Shown piece after piece: positions 18,404-27,300 of a stretch of 64,000 bases of DNA (positions are counted from its first letter, which is position 1; every line of letters begins with the position of its first letter). The notes below the pieces were generated by a model. The model did not search any database, was not told the DNA's origin, and saw only the letters and a program-made list of their open reading frames with translations. A program made the translations under genes and the position numbers. Source of the stretch: Glaciecola sp. XM2 (lineage in GTDB: Bacteria; Pseudomonadota; Gammaproteobacteria; Enterobacterales; Alteromonadaceae); NCBI RefSeq assembly GCF_018595715.1, contig NZ_JAHEOJ010000024.1, positions 62,001-126,000 on the forward strand, written 5' to 3'.

Positions 18404-18434
18404 ATCATAAAACCTCAACTATACTTGAGGTAAA
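18404..18434 (-). promoter_or_regulatory. SoxR-type promoter of the VOC gene with SoxR box
   Basis: Reading leftward, -35 TTTACC (18429-18434), a 19-bp spacer and -10 TATGAT (18404-18409). The long spacer is the hallmark of MerR-family promoters. The SoxR box CCTCAACTATACTTGAGG (18413-18430) differs from the E. coli soxS site only in its centre and keeps perfect CCTCAA/TTGAGG half-sites. SoxR made from the divergent gene should bind here, twist the DNA when oxidised and activate the VOC gene. The same site lies 23 bp upstream of soxR and could also affect its own transcription. Confidence 0.85.
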
Positions 18435-18452
18435 GCGTTTTATTAGAAGAAC

Positions 18453-18905
18453 ATGAAAAAACAAGCATACAGCGTTGGCGAGATTGCAAAACGGTGCGGG
18501 GTAAGAGTGTCTACCCTGCATTTTTACGAACAAAAAGGCCTTGTGAACAGTACCCGAAACCTAGGTAATCAAAGGCGCTACAAACCCGATGTGATGAGAA
18601 GGGTCGCGGTCATAAAAGCAGCGCAAAAAATCGGTATTAGTCTTGAAGAAATCAAACAAGCCTTATCTAACTTACCCAATCACCGCACTCCCACCGCCAA
18701 AGACTGGAGCGATTTATCGAGCGCATGGCAAGAGGCGCTTAATGAACGCATCATTCGCCTACAAAATTTACGAGATAAGATGGATGGCTGCATTGGTTGT
18801 GGATGTTTATCTTTGACGCATTGTCCTATTTATAATCCTGAAGATAAGTTAGCGAAACTCGGCACCGGCGGCGTAGTGTTAGAGCAAATTAATAAATTAG
18901 TTTAA
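18453..18905 (+). CDS. soxR: Redox-sensing MerR-family activator SoxR
   Basis: A 150-residue regulator. The N-terminal MerR-type helix-turn-helix (YSVGEIAKRCGVRVSTLHFYE) and wing are followed by a dimerisation helix (about 84-112). The [2Fe-2S]-binding motif CIGCGCLSLTHC has cysteines at 113, 116, 118 and 124. Oxidation of the cluster by redox-active compounds switches on target promoters. No soxS is present, as is normal outside enteric bacteria, where SoxR controls a few neighbouring genes directly. Here the visible target is the divergent VOC gene. Confidence 0.95.
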   Translation: MKKQAYSVGEIAKRCGVRVSTLHFYEQKGLVNSTRNLGNQRRYKPDVMRRVAVIKAAQKIGISLEEIKQALSNLPNHRTPTAKDWSDLSSAWQEALNERIIRLQNLRDKMDGCIGCGCLSLTHCPIYNPEDKLAKLGTGGVVLEQINKLV

Positions 18906-19106
18906 GGGTGTTTTGAACCGCTACACGAGTACCAATACGCATGAATTCAAGTAAACAAGCAGTGGCCATTCAAACAATTGGTTCACGCAACAGCCCTTAA
19001 CTTGCATCAATTCGAGTGTAATACCGACATGCAGTCAATAGCCAATGTTGCATCCCCTCCCCATATAATCTATGTTAAAAACACCTATCCAAATTGGTAA
19101 AAATTA

Positions 19107-20633
19107 ATGCATAAGCGCACGTCATGGTATTCACTGTTCATACTCGTTTGTCTTCCAATTTTTCTGGCTAAGGCCGACGCTCCTGCAGATATAAAAGCAT
19201 ACACACAGGCCAACCAAGCTCAAATTTTGCAAGACTTTAAGGCGCTTTTAGCGATTCCCAATATCAGTGCTGTGCCTGAGGACATGTTCAAAAATGCTGA
19301 TTGGATTACCGCCTATATTGCAGAGCGAGGATTTACCTCAGAAGTGGTGACCGCTGGCGGTGCCCCCTATATTTTGGCTGAAAAGAAAGTGCCCGGCGCT
19401 TCAAAAAGCATCCTGATTTATGCTCACTTTGATGGCCAACCGGTTGAACCGAGCAATTGGGCAACACCGCCGTTTGAACCGACCCTAATAGATAAGCCTA
19501 TTGAACTTGGCGGTAAGCCGGTTGAATGGGACGGTAAGGCTCCTCTTAATCCACAGTGGCGTCTAGCTGCACGTTCAGCGGGGGATGACAAAGGGCCTGT
19601 GATTGCGCTAATGGCGGCGCTAGATGCCATGGAGGCACTAAATATAACGCCAAGTGTAAATATAAAGCTTGTGTTAGACGGTGAAGAAGAAATCGGCAGC
19701 CCCACGCTTGAAGCGATTTTAAAAGAACATGGACACAAGATGGATGCAGAGCTCATGCTGTTTTGCGATGGGCCAATGCACCCAAGTCGTATTCAACAGT
19801 TGGTATTTGGCATGCGCGGCAGCATGACCCTGGAGCTAACAACTTACGGTGCTCTATCACCATTGCATAGCGGGCATTACGGCAACTTCTCCCCCAACCC
19901 AACCGACCGGTTGATGCGCTTGCTCACCTCAATGACCGACACTGATGGCAACATTTTAATAAAGGGCTATAACGACCAAACTCGCCCAATAAGCCCCGCT
20001 GAGCAACAAGCCATTGATAATATTCCCAACATCGATGCGCAGTTGCGACACGATTTAGCCATTGCAGAAAGCCTTGGCAAAACCGTTCGTGTAGAAGAAG
20101 GAGTGCTCAAACCAGCGATTATTGTAAAAGGATTCCAAGCAGGAGGAGTGGGCTCCCAATCTCGTAATATTATTCAACCTGAGGCGACCGCGTCCCTTAA
20201 TCTTCGATTGTCTGCGGGCCAAACCCCTGCGTTTTTGCGAGAAAAAATGGAAGCACATATTGTAGAACAAGGTTTTGTGATTACCTACGACGACCCGACC
20301 ATTGAGATGCGTAGAGAAAACAAACTACTGGCGAAGTTAGAATGGCGACCAGGCCCGTATCCGGCTTTTCGTTCTGAAATCGATAGCCCAGAAGCAATAA
20401 AGCTCACAAGCATTATGGACTCACTATCAACCGAGCCCACTATTTTAACACCCACTTTAGGCGGCAGCCTACCCATCTACTTGTTTGAAGAGGCATTAGA
20501 CATGCCCATAATTATTCTGCCCATTGCCAATCACGATAATAATCAGCATGGACGCAACGAAAATTTGCGTTTACAAAATTTATGGGACGCGGTTGAGATA
20601 TATGCTGCGATTTTATCTGAGTATGATCGCTAA
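19107..20633 (+). CDS. Exported M20-family metallopeptidase (dipeptidase-like)
   Basis: A 508-residue zinc peptidase of the M20/M25/M40 group. Signal peptide 1-24 (MHKRTSWYSLFILVCLPIFL...). First zinc ligand and its aspartate in YAHFDGQPVEP, bridging aspartate in GDDKGP, catalytic glutamate pair in DGEEEIGSP, a further ligand in FCDGP, and a late histidine near IANHDNNQHGRNE. The dimerisation domain sits between the two catalytic halves. It should act in the periplasm on di- or tripeptides. A good partner for the exported S33 and S8 enzymes in peptide use, but not in one operon with them. It ends 5 bp from the convergent next gene. Confidence 0.88.
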   Translation: MHKRTSWYSLFILVCLPIFLAKADAPADIKAYTQANQAQILQDFKALLAIPNISAVPEDMFKNADWITAYIAERGFTSEVVTAGGAPYILAEKKVPGASKSILIYAHFDGQPVEPSNWATPPFEPTLIDKPIELGGKPVEWDGKAPLNPQWRLAARSAGDDKGPVIALMAALDAMEALNITPSVNIKLVLDGEEEIGSPTLEAILKEHGHKMDAELMLFCDGPMHPSRIQQLVFGMRGSMTLELTTYGALSPLHSGHYGNFSPNPTDRLMRLLTSMTDTDGNILIKGYNDQTRPISPAEQQAIDNIPNIDAQLRHDLAIAESLGKTVRVEEGVLKPAIIVKGFQAGGVGSQSRNIIQPEATASLNLRLSAGQTPAFLREKMEAHIVEQGFVITYDDPTIEMRRENKLLAKLEWRPGPYPAFRSEIDSPEAIKLTSIMDSLSTEPTILTPTLGGSLPIYLFEEALDMPIIILPIANHDNNQHGRNENLRLQNLWDAVEIYAAILSEYDR

Positions 20634-20638
20634 ACCTG

Positions 20639-21151
20639 CTAGTCTCGGCTAAGGCCTAATTTCGCCCTTAACTTTTTCGCCCATGTCGGGCGCACTTTAG
20701 TATATCGGTAGGGGCTAGCCGGCACTTTTATGGCTGAGTTAGCCTTTTTGAGTGCCATAAAAAAAGCGCCGCGATCAAGTTTATAGTTATTAAGTACGAG
20801 GGGGGTATATGTGCCATCTTTCATCAATAGGCCGGTACTTAATAAATCAGAACCAGCACTTATCGTTTGTTTAAATTCAGCAATTTCATTTACATTTACG
20901 AGAAGCTCAAAATCTCCAAACGTAGGGTCAATGATGCACAACTGCGATGGCGACACCCACACGCGAATCGCTTTGTTTTTAATATAGAAATACAAGGCAA
21001 GTGCTAACAATACAAACACCACCACATAGTAAGCCGGTTGGGCTACTGCAAGCAGTTGCTCAACGGCTTGCTTATCGTCCATATTGGGCAAATATGTGAG
21101 GGCGCCATAATACATTAGCGAAGCAACACCAACATTTAACAAACATATCAT
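20639..21151 (-). CDS. Hypothetical membrane protein
   Basis: Not recognised. A 170-residue protein with two hydrophobic segments at the N-terminus (about residues 2-18 and 37-55), then a soluble domain beginning IRVWVSPSQLCIIDPTFGDFELLVNVNEIAEF. That pattern resembles the beta-rich PH-like domains of small bacterial membrane proteins. The basic C-terminus (WAKKLRAKLGLSRD) is probably cytoplasmic. Convergent with the M20 peptidase gene. Function unknown. Confidence 0.6.
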   Translation of the reverse strand: MICLLNVGVASLMYYGALTYLPNMDDKQAVEQLLAVAQPAYYVVVFVLLALALYFYIKNKAIRVWVSPSQLCIIDPTFGDFELLVNVNEIAEFKQTISAGSDLLSTGLLMKDGTYTPLVLNNYKLDRGAFFMALKKANSAIKVPASPYRYTKVRPTWAKKLRAKLGLSRD

Positions 21152-21306
21152 TGCACTTTTTCTTTGTGGTCTTTTGTAATCAAAGTACTTGATTGTTATC
21201 TCCTAGTATTTGCCAAAAAACAAACCAACTCGTCTTTGGCACAAGCAATACCGTGCTTGCATACGATAAAACCATATTAGCGCACACCTCTATATAAGCC
21301 GGTGAC

Positions 21307-21912
21307 CTAACGAGTAAACCTATGAAACCAGTATCTAGGGCTATAGATATTCATCACTTTATCCATATATTCTAAGTCTGATAATCGATTATCAATTTGA
21401 TCTAGGGCTTGTGTTGTATCGCTACTAAAGCGCTCAAACTCATGGTCTTGGGCACTGTCTAACCCGCCACTGGCAATGAAATTACGGATATTCATCAGCT
21501 CATCTTTATCAAGCCATACTCCGCAGTGAATACATAGGTCGATCATTACCCCAGAGATGCGTTTGAATTGTTTTTTGACCATCAGTTGATTGCAGCATGC
21601 GCACGGCATATAAGATTCTGAGCCAGGAAGAGATGGCTTCTGATAATCAGGGTTGGAATTATCATCGTTGTAAACATCAAACTCTGTTGTCACAGCACGA
21701 AAGACTTCTGGTGCAATCCACATTCCCTCGCACTTGGCGCAAGTATCAATATCGTGCTCTTGATACTTATTGATATTCAACTCTATTTGACATCTAGGGC
21801 ACGTACGCGGGCCATCTTCTACCACTAATTTCATGGCAGCATTGCACATAGGGCAATATCTAGAAATACCTTTCATTTCATGATCACATGAAGTGCATTG
21901 TGAAATATCCAA
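21307..21912 (-). CDS. Zinc-ribbon (TFIIB-type) protein
   Basis: A 201-residue protein with three zinc-ribbon-like modules: CTSCDHEM...CPMC near the start, CPRCQIELN...CAKCEGMWIAPE around 30-65, and CACCNQLM...CIHCGVWLDKDEL around 103-140. The last two match the TFIIB-type zinc-ribbon family of unknown role, in which the acidic-aromatic segment GMWI/GVWLD follows the second pair of cysteines. The C-terminus has a short helical region. The TTG at 21912 was chosen because GAGGA lies 8 bases upstream; the TTG at 21927 is inside that ribosome site. Single-gene unit. Confidence 0.7.
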   Translation of the reverse strand: MDISQCTSCDHEMKGISRYCPMCNAAMKLVVEDGPRTCPRCQIELNINKYQEHDIDTCAKCEGMWIAPEVFRAVTTEFDVYNDDNSNPDYQKPSLPGSESYMPCACCNQLMVKKQFKRISGVMIDLCIHCGVWLDKDELMNIRNFIASGGLDSAQDHEFERFSSDTTQALDQIDNRLSDLEYMDKVMNIYSPRYWFHRFTR

Positions 21913-22033
21913 AGCTAGCGTCCTCAAAGTTACTTGCTTTTAAGATTAGAACAAGCGAAGTCTGTGTGCAAGACGGTTAAACGAGCGCCAGGGTGCATCA
22001 CAGTGGTTTTACACTGTTAAGATAAAAGTTACA

Positions 22034-22591
22034 TCAACGCTTAGGTCTTAGCGCAAGTTGCCCTTGCTCAACGGTGAGCTCTAACGGAATAGTAGAGAGC
22101 AGGCTCACAGCCTTATTTGAAGCATCCAGCGTATGCACCGGATTGCTTGCTAAATAAGCGTTGAGCACTTGCATAAACTCACCGCTTAATGGTGCAAGGT
22201 TGCCTCGATACCCGCCAGCATCAACCGTGCTATCTAGTAATGCTAGTGAGCGCACATAAATCGCTTTTTGTTCACTGTCGTAGTAAGGCGTGCCCTCTAA
22301 CGACAGGCTTACGCTAATTGGATAGCTTAAACCAAATGCTTCAATCTTTGCGGTTGCATCGGTACCTAACTGCACCACATCTCGTCCATCAGGGCCAATC
22401 TCAACGGTCATCTCATTGACCTCTAACAATAATGGTATACCCGCAAGAGAAGCGTTGGTTTGCAAATTAGCAAGTTGATTATCTAGCAGCTGCTCAATCT
22501 CAGATTCAGATACGGTGTAAATTGACAATTGTGACAATGTCGAACAAGCGTTAGTAAAAAGTAAGGCCAATATGAGCAATAGATATTTCAT
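22034..22591 (-). CDS. DUF1439 lipoprotein
   Basis: A 185-residue lipoprotein like E. coli YceB. Lipobox LFTNAC places the modified cysteine at residue 16. The rest (SIYTVSESEIEQLLDNQL..., LALLDSTVDAGGYRGNLAPL) matches the DUF1439 family, whose fold is a lipid- or hydrophobe-binding half-barrel, usually attached to the outer membrane. Single gene; no partner seen nearby. Confidence 0.8.
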   Translation of the reverse strand: MKYLLLILALLFTNACSTLSQLSIYTVSESEIEQLLDNQLANLQTNASLAGIPLLLEVNEMTVEIGPDGRDVVQLGTDATAKIEAFGLSYPISVSLSLEGTPYYDSEQKAIYVRSLALLDSTVDAGGYRGNLAPLSGEFMQVLNAYLASNPVHTLDASNKAVSLLSTIPLELTVEQGQLALRPKR

Positions 22592-22916
22592 AAATGTTAG
22601 GCTTGTTAAAGTTGCTTATGTGTTGCTCATTATAACCATATAAGCCCTAATCGAAATACGTATATGAACAAATAATGGGTACGCATTTGCGAGCAAAAAA
22701 TCACAATTTAAAGAATGACAGCCAAGCCCAAGGTATACCCAGCCGGTGTTAAAAATTTGCGCAAATTAACTGTCAGGTTTATTTACACTTTTAAGCGAAA
22801 GGATTTTTTAATCTACATATGCCATTGAAAAATTTAGATTTATTTTTAGGTACAATACTTGCTTAGGGTATATGGCTTGCTTGTCAAGAATCATAAGAAG
22901 TATAAGAGGATTAAAA
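22592..22916. other. Intergenic region, 325 bp, with likely promoter of the cohesin-like gene
   Basis: No gene seen. A possible promoter for the rightward cohesin-like gene is TTGAAA (22825-22830) with TACAAT (22851-22856), but the 20-bp spacer is long, so the call is weak. The ribosome site AGAGGA (22905-22910) fixes the start at 22917. Confidence 0.4.
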
Positions 22917-23525
22917 ATGAGTTTATATAAAAAGATTAAGACCGTTTTTGCTGTAGTGGCTTTGACAGGTTTTGTTAGCTTTAGTAATGCGACGTTGCTT
23001 ACATTGGAGCCGGTAGTAACAACTGGCGACGTAGGTGACACCATTTCTATTGATTTAGTATTTGATGGCACAAATGGTGGCACACCAACTTATTTAGGGG
23101 GTTACAACCTAGTTTTGTCTTTCGATGAAACTTTGCTTGCGTATACCGGTTTTCAAGCTGGTCCAGAAGCGTTTGATACAGGTTTTGACTTTCTATCTGG
23201 TTTCGCGGACTCGTTTGGACCAGGTACAGTTGAATTGTTTGACGTTTCATTAATTGGCGCAGCAGCAACAGCAGCAGCTCAGGATAATCTTGGAAATGTG
23301 TTCACGCTGGCCACTATTGAGTTTCAGGCGATTGCTCAGGGTATTTCATCTGTTGGTTTCTTAGGAATATTTGACCTCTCAGACGAGAACGCTGGATCCT
23401 TATTTGATGCGGGCCCCGTTTTCACTGGCCCTGGCGTATCAGTTAACGTATCAACGCCTATAGGCCTTTCTCTAATGAGCTTAAGCCTGTTAGGACTGTT
23501 GGTCGCCAGACGTCGTAAAGCATAA
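22917..23525 (+). CDS. Cohesin-like surface protein with PEP-CTERM-like sorting tail
   Basis: A 202-residue exported protein. Signal peptide 1-25 (ending SFSNA). Residues 27-165 look like a cohesin-type beta-sandwich: VGDTISIDLVFDG, YNLVLSFDETLLAYTGF and FTLATIEFQAIAQGISSV occupy the places of the conserved strands. The tail is VSTP, then a hydrophobic helix (GLSLMSLSLLGLLVA) and RRRKA, the layout of a PEP-CTERM exosortase signal but with STP where PEP is expected. The ATG at 22917 is supported by AGAGGA 6 bases upstream. A dockerin-bearing subtilisin gene faces it 841 bp away, so this may be a cell-surface anchor for that enzyme. Binding is inferred. Confidence 0.7.
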   Translation: MSLYKKIKTVFAVVALTGFVSFSNATLLTLEPVVTTGDVGDTISIDLVFDGTNGGTPTYLGGYNLVLSFDETLLAYTGFQAGPEAFDTGFDFLSGFADSFGPGTVELFDVSLIGAAATAAAQDNLGNVFTLATIEFQAIAQGISSVGFLGIFDLSDENAGSLFDAGPVFTGPGVSVNVSTPIGLSLMSLSLLGLLVARRRKA

Positions 23526-23598
23526 ATACCAGAGTAAAAATAACCGTTTAGCCTGATGGCTATTACCACTTATTGTTTACTTGGCATGCAAATGTTAG

Positions 23599-23627
23599 AG
23601 CCCGCGATATAAATCGCGGGTTTTTTT
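23599..23627 (+). terminator. Intrinsic terminator after the cohesin-like gene
   Basis: Perfect 8-bp stem CCCGCGAT / ATCGCGGG, loop ATAA, then nine T. It starts 73 bp past the stop codon at 23525. Confidence 0.95.
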
Positions 23628-24314
23628 TTCACTATCAATGCACAACCACACTTTACCGCTCCGTTATTCACGCTCATTCAATTTGTTCTAAGACCAATCC
23701 ATTGGCAATGATGTCACTCGCACTATTAAATAACTTAGCATTATCTGTGTATGCACAAGGCGTATAATAGCTCTATTGGTTCAGTCAAAGTAGTTGAATC
23801 TAAAGAGTCTGGGTTATAGAAAAATTAGGGACTAAAGTATGTTTCCAGTTAGCTATCGCGATAGCGGGTAAACTAATAGATGCTAAACACAGCTCAATAC
23901 TCTATTGGCGAGCCCTTAGAAGCGATTTCAGGGAGTTGATTTGATTTTCCCTATCAACACTAACAGAATGATGATTAAATCGTGAGATGAGCATATGCTG
24001 CCTTGCTACAATAAAAATTACCTCTCCTCTCAGTCAACAATAGCGTTCAGCTAATGCATGCTGTATTGGGCATAACCGCTTTACATCTAAGACCGACTTC
24101 CAGTCGTTACTTTTTTACTAACTACTCAGGTGTTAAGTAATTGAGTATGAGCCAATGCTTTATCCGCATAGTGGTTAACGAGCTCCCTATTACCCTTTAC
24201 CTTTACGATACATCGCACTGTCGTTTTATATAGAAAGATAGGTGAGCATAGAAGCACTTTTGCGCTCAGCGTTTTAGTATCTGCATGAAGGAATGTTATA
24301 TGAAAATTTAAGGC

Positions 24315-24346
24315 AAAAAAAAGGGAGTGAAAATCACTCCCTTTTT
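24315..24346 (-). terminator. Bidirectional intrinsic terminator after the subtilisin gene
   Basis: Perfect stem GGGAGTGA / TCACTCCC (24323-24330 and 24334-24341) with loop AAA, flanked by a run of A on the left and T on the right, so it can work in both directions. It lies 20 bp past the stop of the leftward subtilisin gene. Confidence 0.93.
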
Positions 24347-24366
24347 ACATATATTTTAAGCTATAT

Positions 24367-27300
24367 CTAGCCAGGTGTAGCACATCTAGGTAGCGTACAC
24401 TCAAGCACTACTAAACGAGCATCTAGTACGTTAATAATACCGTCACCATTTAGGTCACGAGGATCATTAGGTCCATCAGCTAGCGTATTACGTGCTGCAA
24501 GTACTAACATAAGGTCAGCACGGTCAATAATGCCGTCACCGTTTATATCACCGCGTAGAGGTGCAGGGCCTACTGTAACTTCTAAGGCCTCTTCTACAAC
24601 TTGACTACCAATGCTGTCTACTGCATTGCTTGCTGTCGAAGTTACCACTGACTCAGCAGCCGATGCGTCAACTGTAACCTGATAGGTCAATACAGCTGGG
24701 GCTGGCGAAGGTCCAACTAAGTTGAAACACACTGCCATTCCATCACTAATCGCAACATCATTGTATGCATACTGAGTACCCGATGTACCGTCTGCATTCT
24801 CAACACCAATAGTCCCGAAACCTTGAGGCGTTTGAACGTTATCAAATGCCACCATAATCTCAAAGACACCCGGAGTATCGTCTGCTACGCCGCGAATAGC
24901 CATTTGGAAGTCGACGCTATCACCGCCACCGCCTGGCCACAGTTCAAGGTTGTCATACTCAATTATAGATAGATTATCTCCAGCTGTAGCTAGCGTTACA
25001 CCCGCTACGTTTCCTGGAGTACTATTCGGCGTTGGGATAACGAAGTCTCTCCATAAACCTGCAATCAATTTGTTAGGATCAGCAACGTCTGGAAGAGACT
25101 GATTAATGAACGGAACAGCTCCTGGAATCGCCGGGTCAAAGAACGCAAAACCATCATCAGTCGCGTTAAACGTACCAACAAAACTCTCACCAAAGAAGTT
25201 AAAGTTCTGGTTGGCAAATGCGCTGAACGTTATTGAATCGCCTTCAATAGTAGCCTGCGGGAGGATACCGAACTGCTCTAAGTCAACATACCCGCCACTG
25301 TTTGCAAACGGTACCGCACAGCTAGGAGTTTCCATACTCGTGGTAACTTCGTAGCCAGGTGCCACTGTAAGCAGAGAAGTCATAGTCACATCCCATGCGA
25401 TACTGTTGTCAGAAACAACACCACCACCAGAAACAGAGCCCGGTACCAACGTGAATCCTTCAGGAATATCGGCCGAAACCGCATAATTACGATCTTCAGG
25501 AGTGAAGTTAGCAGCAACTTCTACGCTGAAAGTAAGTGTATCGCCCGGAGATGCAGTCTCGCTGTCCACTGAGTAAACAACGTCGTTAGCACCGCGAGTA
25601 ATGGTCACAGGAATCGTACCTATACTACTAGGATTAGATGCATCAGTACCAAGGGTAACACTACCAAAGAACACGTCACCCGCGCTTGCTTCAGGAAGAT
25701 CCCAAGTTAGGCGAAGATCAAATGGTGTTAGTACCGATACGGAGCTTGGTCCAGTAACAGTAAGATTGCCTTCATCAGCACCGTTAACCACTGCTGTCGT
25801 TAATGCTACTGCGTCTGGAGGCGTGGTAGATGCACCCCAGTTCTGTACTAGCACCCAGAAGTCACCGCCAGGAGATACGCCGGTTACTTCACATTGTTCG
25901 GCAGCTGTTAGGGTAGTGCTTGAACAAATCAATTCATCTGCATCTGGAAGTCCATTACCGTTAGCATCAAAACCTAAATACAGGTCAACGTCTGGTGATT
26001 CAGATGTTTCATCTTCAGTAAAGGCGATTACGCGTGCAGGGCCTGGCTGTGTTGCTAATAGCACAAAATCTACACCGTCTGATAGATCATCAAATGGAGT
26101 GGTATTGTCAGAGTCTTGCGAAAGGCTCAATCCAGTAACATTGCCACGCACTAAACCGCTAACAGACACTTGAAGGTCCGTAATTTCAGATGCTGTAAGA
26201 CCTTGTACAAGGAAAGAGTCGGCGTCACGCGATGCAGTAACGGCAATCTCTTCAGGTAATTCACCACCAGCAGGCACAACAGATATTGTCAGGTGCTGGT
26301 CTGGTTGAGTTTCAACCGTTGGCAACAAGTTGACACGACCGTGCACCCACTCACCATTTGGTAAACTTGCACTGTCTACAGTCACAACGATCTCTTGCGT
26401 GTCACCTGCTGCAAGCGAGAAGCTTGTGGGTGATACAGATATCGCTGAGCTTGAAGTTGAAGTATTCCATGTACCGCTTTCGTCAGCAGTAAGCGTACGT
26501 GTCCAAGAACACGTTATAGCGCACTGTTGATTGACAAGTCCTGCGGTATTAAGCGTCTTAGGATCGCCACCTGAAGCAGGGTTAGCCGCTATAAAGTTGG
26601 CGCCACTTTCGTCTAGTAATAGAGGCGCATTTATGGCTTGGTCAATTCTGACGCGACCACCACCAAAATCAAATGGGTCAGCTTGGGTAACACCATCTTC
26701 TTTCACAAGGTCCCATGTACCAGTTGTCATAATGGCAGAAAGTACTTCAGCATCTGTCCAGTCAGGGTTAGCTTGCTTCAACAATGCCGCTGTACCAGCT
26801 ATGTGCGGGCTAGACATTGATGTACCACTGATAGCACCATACTTACCTGGCACTGCTGGTGTTTCAGAAGATGTACCTGCGTAAAGCGTTGCAATAAGAG
26901 CAACCTGCTCAGGCGTTAATTCAGCACCCGCAGCGAAGATATTTGCACCTGGCGCAGCGGTATTCGGAGCAAGGATATCAAAGTCAGTATATGGACCACG
27001 CGAGCTGAAACCTGCTAGGTTATCACCGGCGGCAGGATCGCTTATTGGGCTATCAACTGCTGTAATAGTCCCTGTATGTCCACTACCACTGGCAAGCCAG
27101 CTGCGCATAGCGTCGGCATCTGCAGCGTTTATGTGAATGGCAGGAATAACATGAAGGTCATCATTAACTGAGGTTGCACCGCCAGCAGTATTGCCAAGGA
27201 TGAAACCACCTGCACCACCGTCTCTAACGTTTTGTCCTTTGGCTACACGTGCAATTGCACCGCGGTCACACAAAACGATTTGACTAGATGTAAAGGTACC

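Larger units (their letters stand above)
23526..24366. other. Intergenic region, 841 bp, between the convergent cohesin and dockerin genes
   Basis: AT-rich, no credible protein gene. It holds intrinsic terminators at both ends (23599-23627 and 24315-24346) and a perfect 14-bp palindrome GCTATCGCGATAGC at 23853-23866. The 680 bp between the terminators is unexplained and long for a convergent pair. Confidence 0.6.

Noticed and set aside
23573-23767. Short open frame downstream of the cohesin-like gene
   Set aside because: It spans the intrinsic terminator at 23599-23627, which is incompatible with a real gene there.
24367-24560. Repeats in the 3' end of the subtilisin gene as DNA repeats
   Set aside because: They are the two calcium loops of the dockerin; similarity is at protein level only.
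25601-26173. Plus-strand open frame inside the subtilisin gene
   Set aside because: Low-complexity Ser/Pro/Val-rich translation typical of an antisense shadow.
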